From NCBI GenBank assembly GCA_963989385.1, contig OZ022499.1:76942203-77006202 (forward strand): a DNA stretch of 64,000 nt, written 5' to 3'. Positions within the stretch are counted from its first letter, which is position 1. Every line of letters begins with the position of its first letter. Below are positions 46,396-58,284 of the stretch, piece after piece. The position numbers were made by a program, and so were the translations under genes. The notes beneath the pieces were generated by a model, which was given only the letters and a program-made list of their open reading frames with translations, was not told the origin of the DNA and ran no database searches. The DNA is from Ctena decussata (Eukaryota; Mollusca; Bivalvia; Lucinida; Lucinidae).

Positions 46396-46477
46396 GATTC
46401 CTTTCTGCTTATGGTGGTCATGTCCATGGTCTTGTAAGTAACACATAAAGAAAGATGCCTTGCATGGCCATTTTCAG

Positions 46478-46591
46478 TATGCCTTGTATGATGATTTCCC
46501 TTCTGACTATCAGCAGACGACAAATACTTTATCACACATGGACATGAAAACAGATTATTCATGTAAATGTCTTCGAATACTGAAGACACAG
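46478..46591 (+). CDS. Candidate optional exon between F1 and F2
   Basis: The acceptor CCATTTTCAG and donor CAG|GTAAAA bracket 114 bp, open in phase 0 and exactly 38 codons. It begins YALYDDFPSDYQQTTNTL and ends CKCLRILKTQ. Skipping it gives the normal FERM junction WAIYE|MTSEYERYIRAYEYL, so constitutive inclusion seems unlikely. Because it preserves frame it could be an optional insert in the F1-F2 loop. I recognise no homologue. Confidence 0.3.
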
Positions 46592-47149
46592 GTAAAAGTG
46601 CCTTCATTGAAGACTAAAATCTCTCAAATATTGGCACTGTGATCATTTTCTGGTCCGGTCATATATAATTTTGGTGTATTTCCGTGTAACTTCACATGCT
46701 TACACCAGACTTATCTGAACATGCTTAGCTCCCATAATGCAGTCAGACAGATTCTGTTTTGACGAAGGTTTATCTGATATAGAAAGGCTTGCATGACAAA
46801 AAGCATATTTGAAGCAGAGCTGACCCAGACAGCAGTAAGACCGTTAAATAGTGTACGTTAAGGTGTATGGGTATACATCATATTTTTTCCCCACCATTTT
46901 GCAAAGGGCAGTAACTGTGTTTACTTCCCTGGGCAATGAAGCCCTTCCAAAATAGAGACTATTCTTAAAGGAAAGAATCTGTTTCTCGAGGGAGCAAATT
47001 GTTTCTTTAGGAGAAGACCCCAGAGGAATGGAAGTCAAATTCAGCTTCATAAAAGTAGCTACCCTGGAAAAGTTCCCATTTACATTTACTGAAGTACATG
47101 GATGTGCAGTTTGTATGAGTGTATTCTGTTTGCCTATGCCATCCAGTAA

Positions 47150-50100
47150 TTATGTCCCCCCACCAAAGGTGAGGGGGGACATATTGTTTTCAGTGCAGTT
47201 CCCGGTGCATTGGCGTCGGCGTCAGCGTCGGCGTCCCACTCTTGTATGCGTGATATCTCTTGAACCAATTGATGGAATTTCACCAAACTTGCATGGATAT
47301 ATCATTGGGACAAGGTTAAGAGCTGATTAGATTTTGGTGACCTTGACCTCACTTTCAAGGTCACTGGAGGACTTAAATGGCGTGAAAATTTCTTGTATGC
47401 ACAATATCTCCTGAACCAATGGGTGGAATTTCACCAAACTTGCATGGATATATCATTGGGACAAGCTTAAGAGCTGATTATATTTTGGTGACCTTGACCT
47501 CATTTTCAAGGTCACTGCAGGACTTAGCTGACAATTTCTTGTTCCCACGATATCTCTTGAACCAATGGATGGAATTTCACCAAACTTGCATGGATACATC
47601 ATTGGGACAGGTTTAAAAGCTGAGAAGATTTTGGTGACCTTGACCTTATTTTCAAGGTCACTGAAGGACTTAGATGACAGTTTCTTGTAACCACTATATC
47701 TCCTGAACCAATGGATAGAATTTCACCAAACTTGCATAGATACATCATTAGAACAAGCTTAAGCGCTGATTAGATTTTGGTGACCTTGACCTCATTTTTA
47801 AGATCACTGAAGGACTTAGATGACAGTTTCTTGTACCCATGATATCTCTTGAACCAATGGATAGAATTTCACCAAACTTGCATGGATACATGATTGGGAC
47901 AGGTTTAAGAGCCTATTAGATTTTGGTGACCTTGACCTCATTTGCAAGGTCACTGGAGGGCTTAGATGACGATTTCTTGTACCCACTATATCTCTTGAAC
48001 CAATGGATGGAATTTCACCAAAACTTGCATGGATACATCATTGAGACAAGTTTAAGAGCTGATAAAATTTTGGTGACTTGACCTCATTTTCAAGGTCACT
48101 GGTGGACTTAGATGACAATTTCTTGTACTCACTATACCTCCTGAACCAGTGGATGGAATTTCACCAAACTTGTATGGATACATCATTGGGTCAACTTTAA
48201 GAGCTTATTAGATTTTGGTGACCTTGACCTCATTTGCAAGGGCGTAGTCATCTATGTAGGATATCTTTAGAACCAGTGGATGGATTTTCTCCAAACTTGC
48301 CTAGTATTTTAATTGCACAGGTTTTTTAGCTCACCTGTCAAGGTGAGCTTATAGTATAGACTTGGTCCGTCGTCCGTCGTCGGCGTCGGCGTCCACAATT
48401 TTAAACATCTTCTTCTCAGAAACCACTGGGCAGATTGAAGCCAAATTTCATATGGAGCCTTAACAGGATGGGGGAACGAAAGTTTATATATTTGGTCCAG
48501 GTCACATGACCAAGATGGCCGCCAGGCCCATATATAGTAAAAACCCTTCAAAAATCTTCTTCTCCAGAACCAAAAGGCCTATGACCTTGAAACTTGGTAT
48601 GTAGCATCGGGCATGCGGACCCATCATAATTTATATAAATCATGACCTTGTGATGACCTTTACCTAATTTATGACATGGTCAACTTTGGTACTGTAGGCT
48701 TTTATATGGGAAAATGCTTAAACAGTTGATTTCTCAGAAACTATTTAAGTCTAAGGTACAATACTTGGTATACATGGTTGACTAAATGACCAGATGAAGA
48801 TATTATGTCACTAAAGGTCAAGGTCATTCCGTCGGACCATTCGTCGTCAAGATTTTCAAACATCTTCTCCTCTGAAACCACTGGGCCGATTGAAGCCAAA
48901 TTTCATATGGAGTCTCAGTGGGATGGGGGAACGAAAGTTTATATATTTGGTGCAGGTCACATGACCAAGATGGCCGCCATGCCCATATTTGGTAAAAACC
49001 CTTCAAAAATCCTCTTCTCCAGAACCAAAAGGCCTATGACCTTGAAACTTGGTGTGTATAATTGGGCATGCGGGCCCATCAAAATTTATACAAATGATGA
49101 CCATGCGTTGACCTTGACCTAATTTACGGCATGGTCAACTTTGGTACGTTAGGCTTTTATATTGAAAAACGCTTAAACAGTGGATTTCTCAGAAACTGTT
49201 TAAGTCTAAGGTACAATACTTGGTATATATGGTCGACTAAATGACCAGATGAAGCTATTATGTCACTAAAGGTCAAGGTCATTCCGTCGGACCATCCGTC
49301 GTCAAGATTTTCAAACATCTTATCCTCTGAAACCACTGGGCCGATTGAAGCCAAATTTCATATGGGACTCAGTGGGATGGGGGAACGAAAGTTTATATAT
49401 TTGGTCCAGGTCACATGACCAAGATGGCCGCCACGCCCATATATGGTAAAAACCCTTCAAAAATCTTCTTCTCCAGAGCAAAAGGCCTATGACTTGAAAC
49501 TTGGTATGTAGCATCGAGCATGCGGGCCCATCATATTTTATACAAATCATGATCTTGCGTTGACCTTGACCTAATTTACGGGATGGTCAACTTTGGTACG
49601 TTAGGCTTTTATATGAGAAAAGGCTTAAACAGTGGATTTCTCAGAAATTATTTAAGTATTAGGTACAATACTTGGTATACATGGTCGACTAAATGACCAG
49701 ATGAAGATATTATGTCACTAAAATTCAAGGTCATTCCGTCGGACCATCCGTCGTCAAGATTTTCAAACATCTTCTCCTCTGAAACCACTGGGCCGATTGA
49801 AGCCAAATTTCATATGGAGTCTCAGTGGGATGGGGGAACGAAAGTTTATACCCGGGGTCTGGGTCACATAACCAAGATGGCCACATTGCCCATATATGGT
49901 AAAAACCCTTCGAAAATCTTCTTCTCTAGAACCAAAAGGCCTATGACCGTGAAACTTGGTATGTAGCATCGGGCATGCTGGCCCATCATAGTTTATACAA
50001 ATGATGACCATGTGTTGACCTTGAATTAATTGACGACATGGTCAACTTTGGTATGTTAGGCTTTTATATGGGAAAACGCTTATACAGTGGATTTCTCAGA

Positions 50101-51361
50101 AACTATTTAAGTCTTAGGTACAATACATGGTATAAATGGTCAACTAAATGACCAGATGAAGATATTATGTCACTGAAAGGTCAAGGTCATTTTGTCGGTC
50201 TGTCCGTCATCAATATTTTCAAAACATCTACTCCTCTGAAACCACTGGTCTGATTGAAGCGAAATTTCATATGGAGTCTAAGTGTGATCAGGGAATAAAA
50301 GTTTGTTCTCAGGGTCTTGACCAAGATGGCCGCCACGCCCATATATGGTAAAAACCCTTCAAAATCTTCTTCTCCAGAACCAAAAGGTGTATGACCTTGA
50401 AAGTTGGTATGTAGCTTTGGGCACTCAAGCCCATCATAGTTTATACAAATGATCGTGCATTGACCTTGACCTAATTTATGACACTGTCAACTTTGGTACA
50501 TTATGTAGGCTTTTATATGGGAATGCTTAAACAGTGGATTTTTCAGACACTATTTAAGTCTAAGGTGCAATATTTGGTATATATGGTTGACTAAATGACC
50601 AGATGAAGATATTGTGTCGTTAAAGGTCAAGGTCATTCTTTGACATTTGTACAAGGTCATTGAGATTCTGTCACCCGTCAACATTTTCAAACATCTTCTC
50701 AGTGGCCACTAGGGTCAATTGAAGCCATATTTCATATGGAGCTTCACCGGCTTAAAGGAACCATAGTTTGTTAGGGCCCCGCCAGACGAAGTCTGCGGAG
50801 GCCCTATAGTAATCACCTTGTTCAGATGGTCATGGTCACTTGACCAAGATGGCCACCATGCCCATATATGGTAAAACTCTTCAAACATCTTTTTCTCGAG
50901 AACCGAAAGGCCTATAACCTTGAAACTTGGTACCGGTATGTAGCATTGGGCACTCAGGCCCATCATAGTTTATACAAATGATTACTGTGTTTCATATATT
51001 ATGGAGCTTTAATACTGGGTCAAAGGAATCAAAGTTTGTTCAGATGGTCAGTGTCGTATGAACATGGTGGCCGCCACACCCATTTATGATAAAAACCCTT
51101 CAGAAATCTTTGTCCAGAAACAAAGGCCCAGTGACCTTGTGGCTTGGTATATAGAATTGGGACTCAACATTAATCCCCAAGGGAGGGGGGTTATCTGCCC
51201 CTGCCCTGGTGCTATATACATGTATAAAAGCATTAAAATATATATCAGGACCAAGTGTCAGGTGAGCTACAGGACCATTGGTCCTCTTGTTATTCATAAG
51301 GGGGGATTGGAAATGGGCTGGTGGGGGGACATCAGTTTTTCTCTGAAAAACATTTCTAGTT
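47150..51361 (+). repeat. GTCCCCCCACC-type repeat with ~150-bp units, split by an insertion
   Basis: The left part (47150-48324) opens with TATGTCCCCCCACCAAAGGT then GAGGGGGGACAT and has about seven units (GAACCAATGGATGGAATTTC, TGGTGACCTTGACCTCATTT). The right end (51297-51361) is TGGTGGGGGGACATCAGTTT then ACATTTCTAGTTA. Between them sits the GCTCACC-type repeat. Confidence 0.85.
48325..51295 (+). repeat. Long GCTCACC-type repeat, copy 3, inserted in another repeat
   Basis: TTTTAGCTCACCTGTCAAGG starts a ~3 kb copy with five to six units of ~455 bp (AAACCACTGGGCCGATTGAA, CATGACCAAGATGGCCGCCA). It ends CAGGACCATTGGTCCTCTTG. It interrupts the 47150-51361 repeat. At 50773-50812 is a GGGCCCCGCCAGACGAAGTC hairpin, possibly another family's end. 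Confidence 0.88.
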
Positions 51362-51416
51362 AAAGATGTACAATTAAGCCATCCAGTAATTTAAGATGTA
51401 CGATTAACCCCCATGT

Positions 51417-51688
51417 CGGGCCATGTAGCGCAATCGGTAGGGCACCTGACTCATAAGTCAGTGGTCCTGGGTTTGAAACCTGGTCTGGCCACAAACTTTC
51501 GCTTCTCCTTTTGCTGATTCAAGTAGGGCAGTTGTCAGTTGCTGGCGAAAGTATGTGCACTTAGTACTGGTTAACCGCTTAGGAGGTCTAAGCCTGCCCA
51601 GGAATAGTGTGGTTAGGTTAACTGACCGTTCCGACACGACCATAGCTGTTTACTGTGGACATTAAGCACCAAATCAATCAATCAATAA
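51417..51688 (+). mobile_element. tRNA-derived SINE, copy C
   Basis: Same head, body and ATCAATCA tail as the copy at 16887, with a B box GGGTTTGAAACCTGG. It lies in the intron between the F1 and F2 exons. Confidence 0.88.
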
Positions 51689-52250
51689 CCCCCATGTTTT
51701 CATGCCATTTTGTGAAAGTGAGACAACTTTTGTGACTTTCTGTTTGCTTCCCTGGACAGTGAAACCCTTTGATAAAGGGTTTTACTCTTAAAGAAAAGAA
51801 TTTGCTTCCTTAGGGGAAGAATTTCTCCCTTCGAGATGACCCCTATTGAGAAGAGAGCCAAAAAAGAGACTAACAGAGTTGCTTCCCCTGAAAATGTATC
51901 CATTTATCTTAATCTGGGTCTTCCCTGCATGCATATGTTGTGTGCTAATTTTCCCCTACACAAGGTGTCATATAATGATTTCCCAGCTGGCTGTTCCTTC
52001 AGTTATTATTACTATTAATATCTTCTAGGCATGACATATTTCTTCTAGCAATGGTATAATGTAGACAGTTGCGTTAATAATTAATGAAATGTTACACAAG
52101 TGGGTTAGTCTGCTTACTTGCGCAACATACATCAAAGGTCCTTCGCTTACAGTATTTATTTGGTAAAAAAAAAAAGGTTTTTATGCCGCAAAAACAACCC
52201 CTAAAAGCTAGATCTGTCTTAGGGAATTATTTTGGAAGGGGAAATATACA

Positions 52251-52469
52251 TAGGGTAAAGTCGGGTAACTTCTGACAGCGAGTAAATTTGGACATACCAT
52301 TGCAAACAGTGAAAATCCAGATGAGACGGCTCATGATGAGCCGTCCCATCCAGATTTTCACTGTTTGTCCAGTTAATTTTGTGTTTTAATTCCAAAAAAC
52401 TGACATATGAAGGAAACAATGTCAGTGTTTGAACTTACCTGCTGTCCGAATTTACCCGACTTTACCCTA
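52251..52469. mobile_element. MITE with TAGGGTAAAGTCGGGTAA ends carrying a hairpin core
   Basis: Inverted ends TAGGGTAAAGTCGGGTAA and TTACCCGACTTTACCCTA surround TTGCAAACAGTGAAAATCCA, the stem GAGACGGCTCATGATGAGCC then GTC, and ATTTTCACTGTTTGTCC. Its outer ends differ from family A, but the hairpin core is shared. Confidence 0.8.
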
Positions 52470-53099
52470 GCAGACTTACAGTAGACTGATATAGATGTTT
52501 AGAACTTTGGATGAAGACATTCTAAAAGCTGGGAAAAATCCGTCTTTTAACAGAATAAAGACAGTATGCAAGCCATTATCACCCTCCCATTGTCCTGATA
52601 TGACTGAAATACTGTTGAATAGGATGTAAAATTGCAAGTCATCCGGACTACAAAGATATACAGGCTTAGCTGAGCAAGTCTTATTTGTTCCAGTATACAC
52701 TAAGAAACATTTATGCATGAGGAGCTGGTAAACAAAATAAAATAAATAGCTCAGACTTGTAATATATATAAATAATGACATGGTTCCATCTCGTTGACAT
52801 GTTATTGTTCCTGAAGGTCATTAAGTCCTTCAGACAATGCTCCAGGAAATTGAAATATTCTGAAAATGACAATCTGTTATGCTTGAGAGAGAAAATTTGG
52901 GAGAAAAAAGCATTTTGGGAAAATTAGTTTATCACCAAATTATTTTGACCATTCTTTGTACCGAGCCAGACATTTCTATTTTCTTGAAGAAAAAAAAAAT
53001 GAAGAAAAAATCATGGCCATTTATTCATACATCATCCAGAGCTCCAGATAGGATGAGATGTTGAGCATTCTGAGATAACTTGTGTTCATTCTACAACAA

Positions 53100-53685
53100 A
53101 AGAAAAACATATGTTGTGGCCCTCATTAGAACTGCCTCATTGAGGCAGTTCTAATGAGGGATCACAACATATGTTATTTGAAATAAAATATCTTAAAGAA
53201 CTACCATTAGTTCTAATAAGGGGTCACAACATATGTTAATTGTTTGAAATAAAATATCTTAAAGAACTACCATTAGTTCTAATGAGGGGTCACAAATTAT
53301 GTTAATTATTTGAAGTAAATATCACAAAGAACTACCATTGGTTCAAATGAGGGGTCACAACATATGTTTATTGTTTGAAATAAAATATCTTAAAGAACTA
53401 CCATTAGTTCTAATGAGGGGTCACAACATATGTTAATTATTTGAAATAAACTATCTTGAAGAACTACCATTAGTTCTAATAGGGGTCACACAATATGTTA
53501 ATTATTTTAAATAGAATATTTTAAAGAACTACCATTAGTTCTAATAAGGGATCACAACATATGTTAATAATTTAAACTAAAATATCTTAAAAAACTACCA
53601 TTAGTTCTAATGAGGGGTCACAACATATGTTAATAATTTGAAATTAGAAAATATCTTAGAGAACTACCATTAAAATCCATTCATA
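53100..53685 (+). repeat. Tandem array of ~66-bp MITE-derived units
   Basis: An intact hairpin copy (AACTGCCTCATTGAGGCAGTT) is followed by about eight direct repeats, each CTACCATTAGTTCTAATGAG, GGGTCACAACATATGTTAAT, then TTGAAATAAAATATCTTAAAG. The array ends ~95 bp before the F2 exon at 53783. It arose by serial duplication of the right arm of this MITE family. Confidence 0.88.
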
Positions 53686-53782
53686 TCAGGAGCACTATAA
53701 AGACTTGACAAGCTTGATTTTTCTTTGTATTGCCGTTTTGGACAATTTAACCTAAGTGCCGTGATCATTTATGATATTTCAG

Positions 53783-53853
53783 ATGACGTCCGAGTATGAG
53801 AGGTATATCAGGGCATATGAGTATCTTGCTGATGTTCTAGCAAGCTGGGAACA
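53783..53853 (+). CDS. Exon: end of F1 and start of FERM lobe F2
   Basis: Acceptor GATATTTCAG, donor CA|GTAAGT, 71 bp, leaving a two-base partial codon. It encodes MTSEYERYIRAYEYLADVLA followed by SWEQ. In tail myosins, lobe F1 ends with the stretch around Glu-Tyr-Leu-x-Asp-Val-Leu, followed by Trp-Glu. The split codon is completed by the first base of the next exon (CA+A, Gln). The exon sits ~100 bp after an array of MITE-derived repeats. Confidence 0.9.
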
Positions 53854-54011
53854 GTAAGTACATTGTACTGGATTATAGACAATTTGTTATTAAAGCTGTT
53901 TGAAGCATTTCAGTCTGTTAAGAAATGATGTAATCTTTACCCTCTTGTTCATCCATACCAAATAATTGATAGGGAATACCGAAGGTCATTCATCTTTGCA
54001 AGCCCAAGGTA

Positions 54012-54220
54012 CTGAGTCCCAGAGCTCCAGATAAGAGGGGGTATTTATGATAATTCAAAGGTAATTTTTCTTATTCCTCAACAAAAACATATGTTGTGAC
54101 CCCTCATTAGAACCGTCTTGATGGGACGGTTCTAATGAGGGGTCACAAAGTATGTTTTTATTGAGAATTATGGAAAATTATTCCTAAATTATCCCTGTTA
54201 CCCAAACTTTGTACTCTTGG
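54012..54220. mobile_element. MITE with GTTGTGACCCCTCATTAGAAC core
   Basis: GAGCTCCAGATAAGAGGGGG arms and hairpin AGAACCGTCTTGATGGGACG then GTTCT, right arm GAGGGGTCACAAAGTATG. Confidence 0.82.
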
Positions 54221-54294
54221 CTTGCTAAGGTGGAGGTCATTGGGGTATGATTGTGAACATTTTAAAATTAAAATTGGCTGTGTAAAACAGAAGA

Positions 54295-54518
54295 TACAGT
54301 CAACTCTCGATATCTCGAAGTCAAAGCTCAATTCAAACTACTGATATCTCAAAGTAAATTTTCTGGTTCCAGAAAATTTACTTTGAGATATCAATTGTTT
54401 AAGATAATAGGATTTGAAATGTACATGAAAATTGGGAAATGTGTCCAAAATGTGACATTCTTTGATATAAGAGGGTACTTTGAGATATCAGTGTTCGAGA
54501 TATCGAGAGTTGACTGTA
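54295..54518. mobile_element. MITE with TACAGTCAACTCTCGATATC ends
   Basis: The first 20 bases TACAGTCAACTCTCGATATC are repeated inverted at the right end. An inner palindrome is centred at TTTTCTGGTTCCAGAAAATT. It lies in the F2 intron. Confidence 0.85.
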
Positions 54519-54689
54519 TATTGGTTATTGATTTTCTCATGGACATCGAGATAAGTTCTAATAATGTGTCACAACCGTCATCTTTATACAGAAATAAGAA
54601 AAAACTGCACAAAAATTATCACCAAAACCCTGCTTTATCTGTAGCTCTGAGGACGGCAGTCATATTTTCTGTTATCATATCTATTTCAG

Positions 54690-54879
54690 ACAAGAAAAAC
54701 TCTCAGCACAACCCAGCAAGTATGAAACTGTCTCAAAGAAAGGTCCCAAGATGGCCCTTGGGGGTAGTGATGCGAGGTTGGTGTTCAGAAAGAGGGTGTA
54801 CAGACATGTCCATGATATTCCTAATGACCCTGTGGAATATCACCTACTCTATGCAGAAGCTGTCAACAAAGTGGTCAAG
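54690..54879 (+). CDS. Exon: FERM lobe F2, first half
   Basis: Acceptor ATATCTATTTCAG, donor AAG|GTACGT. The first base completes the split Gln codon, then 63 codons follow, ending in phase 0. It includes a basic segment (KYETVSKKGPKM) and ARLVFRKRVYRHVHDIPNDP, then VEYHLLYAEAVNKVVK. The Leu-Val-Phe-Lys/Arg-Lys-Arg strand followed by the Asp-Pro-x-Glu-x-x-Leu-Leu-Tyr-x-Gln/Glu-Ala helix is the classic F2 signature of MyTH4-FERM myosins. A different reading frame is also open here but breaks the FERM match, so the reported frame follows the homology. Confidence 0.92.
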
Positions 54880-54971
54880 GTACGTATTGGAAGTTTGGCC
54901 GGGAGAAGAGGCTGCTTGAACTAGCATGGAAACTCAACGGACATATTGTACATTGTGAATTTGATGATAAA

Positions 54972-55221
54972 TGAGCCACGATAAGACAAAATCAACAAAG
55001 TGGCTTGTGCATCCAGCGAAGACTCAGATCAGCCCGGGCATCCACCCAGTCTGATCTGATCAGAGACTTCGCTGTCTGCATGGAGCTAGTTTTGATCCTT
55101 AGCTAGCTTTCAAGCACACAGCAAAGACAAAGACTCTGATCAGGCTGGGCGGATGCCCAGGCTGATCTGAGTCTGTGCTGGGCACACAACCACTTTGTTG
55201 ATTTTCTCATGTCACGGCTCA
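54972..55221. mobile_element. Palindromic MITE, GTGACACGAGAAAACCAAC family
   Basis: From TGAGCCACGATAAGACAAAA to CTCATGTCACGGCTCA. It shows the nested hairpin ATCCACCCAGTCTGATC and the inner pair GCGAAGACTCAGATCAGCC / GGCTGATCTGAGTCTGTGC. Confidence 0.85.
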
Positions 55222-56183
55222 AATTATGTTAACATCAAGATTGTGTTCAGCTGCGCAAGCGTTTTATTTGGCTGTTGTAGTTGTTTGTGAGCTGATCATA
55301 TACTGAGAGAAATAAATTTAGCAATTTTTCCAAGGGGTTGTGAAATTTTCTTTAGGAGAAAGAATTCCCAGGTTGTTGATCGCATACACATAGTTTACGT
55401 TAGGAGACTGCAATTACATCAAACTTGGACAAAAAATGTGACTTAACGCACGTTTTACGTCACTTTAAATGCGTTCACTTCTTGCGCAAGCTGACAAACA
55501 ATTAAACAAAGAAAATTGTCAAAATGCTTTTGGAAGGTTTTAACTGGATCCATGAACAAGCAAACCGTTAATGGGTTTGCAAATAAACGCATAAGAAGCC
55601 AGCAATGGGGCACGTTAGTTTGACGTTAACTTGCCGAAAAATGCAACAGCCATTTTAAACATTGTCGATTGACGTTTCGACTCGAATCTTTTTGCGCTTT
55701 ATTACTGTCAACTTAGGATACTCTATCATGGAAAAAATTAACCCAGGTAATCCATTTGTTTAAATGCTGCCACCAGTACCTTTCAAGATTCGAATGGAAG
55801 CGTCAGGTTTACGTTATGACGGAAATTGACAAAATTTGTGGATATGCAAAGACCCTTATGCGAACTTTGAGAAGAGAAACTTTAAGTACAATATCAGTGA
55901 TGTCAAGAGGATTTTTGATGGTTTTAAAAACTGACGTCAGAATGACGTAACTGTCGAACCTGGTGTGGTTAAATCTGCGGAAATAGCGCCAATTTACAGC
56001 AACAAATTGCTTGAAAGTGTTCTGGTCATTTAGAGGCCAAGCCATTGCAGTTTGGTTCAAGATTTAGGAACAATTCGTTGACGGTTGTTTTTGCTCAGTC
56101 TGAATTGCTTTGCGGATGCCAATTTTGACGGCGTCATAAGCACATTTACGTTTATGAAGGTAACAGTCTTTTAGGTTGTAAAT
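55222..56183. other. Unassigned intronic sequence before the hAT-like element
   Basis: Less AT-rich than its surroundings, with several CG dinucleotides and a 64-codon plus-strand frame at 55756-55950 (MFKCCHQYLSRFEWKRQ) that I do not recognise. It could be the remainder of a larger transposon that includes 56184-57148. Confidence 0.4.
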
Positions 56184-57148
56184 TAGGGATGGGTATTGCC
56201 AGAATTTTCGTATTGCGATATATTGCAATACCCTCACACTGTATTGCAATACGTATCACAATATATTGTGACATTTGTTTTCTACATGTAAAGTACACTG
56301 GAGGGCTATGCATGAAAGTAGATATGAGATAATAAAGATGTATAATGTTTATCTTTGGTGTTTTCATTTATCCTTCATAAAGTGTGACTTGAACTGGACA
56401 AGAGAAAGACTAGTGGAACTCCTCTAAATAAACTGTCTGGCTAAGATTTTGGTTAAAGGCTTAGTCTGAAAAACAAGGGCAATCCTATATCTAGCTTTTT
56501 ATGCATTTGCCTAAAGGTAGCTGTTTATCAGTAGGAGAACTTAGGATACCAGAGTTACTTACTAACTGTAAGTACTGTTTATTTTCCTGAATGTTTGACA
56601 ACCATATCGCATTTGCGGCACACTGCAACATTTTCAGTAATGGTATTTGTAGCAGTCATCTTTTGAAGGCCAAAATGCTGCCAGATATCTGACTTTCCTT
56701 TCGGATTTTTAGCGATTTCGTATTCGGCCATTGTTGCCAGCCGGTTGTTTATGGTGTTATCGATTCGATATGTATATGCACACTCTGCTTTCACAGCTTG
56801 CTTACCCCATTCATTCACTAACGCAATGCGGCTTACGCCCTTCTGAAGAAAACAGCTTGCTTAAAAATTGGTAAAACATTGCAGCCTACGCTGTTACAAA
56901 GAAAACGGCTTATGTAACCCATGGGGTACTTGATTATAAAGCTTTCTGAGCATGATTCTGTTTACCGGAAAGAACGGTGTAAAACCTCAGCACAACAAAA
57001 ACTGAATGGATTATTGTTTTAGACTTTCAACATCCTTAGGAGCAAAATATCGCCAGTGTATTGATATGGGTGAATCGTATCGCAATACGTATTTTTTTTC
57101 TGACCGTATTGCGATATACCGATATATCGATATTATTGCGCATCCCTA
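56184..57148 (-). mobile_element. hAT-like element with BED zinc-finger exon remnant
   Basis: Ends TAGGGATGGGTATTGCCA and ATTATTGCGCATCCCTA; both flanks are full of TATTGCGATATAT-type palindromic repeats. Within it, 56818-56579 (minus) encodes an N-terminal stretch, then KSDIWQHFGL and VAVCRKCDMVVKHSGK. Trp/Phe followed by Cys-x2-Cys is the BED zinc-finger pattern of ZBED/hAT transposases. There is no catalytic region, so it is a non-autonomous derivative. I see no 8-bp target duplication. Confidence 0.72.
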
Positions 57149-57970
57149 CATACAACACTGTGTCCTTGTTCACAAATGTCTACATCGCCGCAAATTGGCT
57201 CTGGTGTAAGCTTTGAAGATGAAACTGCGCCTGAAAAAGATGAGTTGCATAAAAGATTTATGGCATTTTTTGGGTTATACACTTGGGTACAAATGCGACA
57301 CGATTCTGCTCTATAGATAAACTTTCGACCTCAATTTTTGGATTTCTGGTACCCAAAATGATATCTTATACAGCAGAAATAATACAATTTCCCACTTTTT
57401 TAAATAAGTCTGAATTATACGCTGATTTGTAAAAAGTTGCTAAATTTATTTCCCTCAGTATATGTTTGTAACAGGGAAACATTCTGTTCTATACAAGATG
57501 ACTTTATTGAACATTACTTTCTTCCTATCTAAATGGTAAACTGTACATCTAAGTATATGCTGCACAACATTAGGCGCATTCCACATACTGGCCCCATTTA
57601 TGTCACACCTGTTGCAGCAGGGTGCAGTATAGGTGTCCAATTTTCCATCCATCAGTCAGTTTGTCAGTGATTCCATTTGTCGGTTCATATAGTTTGGTAG
57701 TTGGACAGAATGTGCCTTTATATGGGGAAATGGAATTATGTGTCTAGCCACAAAAAAACAACTATGAGTACAGGTGAGTATGAGTGGGTGGGGTGGAGGG
57801 GATGCACTGCGCTATGCTAATCTGTCAGTAAAATAGTCACTTAACTTTTTTGTATACTTTGGATATTGTCCATGATTTACATGGTTATCCCTGTTCAACC
57901 TTAAGGGCTTAGCCACCAGCGTTTTATTGCCTGTCATGTCATTACAAATACCAAGAGAGAAATTGAGAAA
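57149..57970. other. No feature seen
   Basis: Intron sequence inside the F2 coding interval; no supported exon, hairpin or tandem array. Confidence 0.5.
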
Positions 57971-58208
57971 TGAGCCGCGACACGAGAAAACCAACAAAGT
58001 GGACATGCGCCCAGCGCAGACTCAGTTCGGCCTGGGCATCTACCTGGTCTAATCAGACACTTTGCTAAGCGCTTAAAGGGTAGCTAAGGGTCTAAGCTAC
58101 CTCCATGGGGACAGCGAAGACTCTGATCAGACTGGGCGGATGCCCAGGCAGATCTGAGTCTGCGCTGGGCACACAACAACTTTGCTGGTTTTGTCGTGTC
58201 GCGGCTCA
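57971..58208. mobile_element. Palindromic MITE, GTGACACGAGAAAACCAAC family
   Basis: From TGAGCCGCGACACGAGAAAA to TTGTCGTGTCGCGGCTCA: clean inverted ends. Confidence 0.88.
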
Positions 58209-58284
58209 TATCACTCTTATAACGTACAAAGTGTACTTTGGAGGGATTTGCAAGTTCTGATAAAACGGGTCATTTCTTGCCCAG

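Noticed and set aside
48805..49966. Many 60-105-codon frames on both strands
   Set aside because: They recur in every ~455-bp unit of the long repeat and shift with the units; they reflect repeat text.
53100..53685. CRISPR-like array of regularly spaced repeats
   Set aside because: The units are contiguous near-identical direct repeats without unique spacers, in an animal-type genome; they derive from a MITE arm.
54383..54919. 178-codon plus-strand frame
   Set aside because: It runs from a MITE into the F2 exon in the wrong frame; the FERM match is in another frame between clear splice sites.
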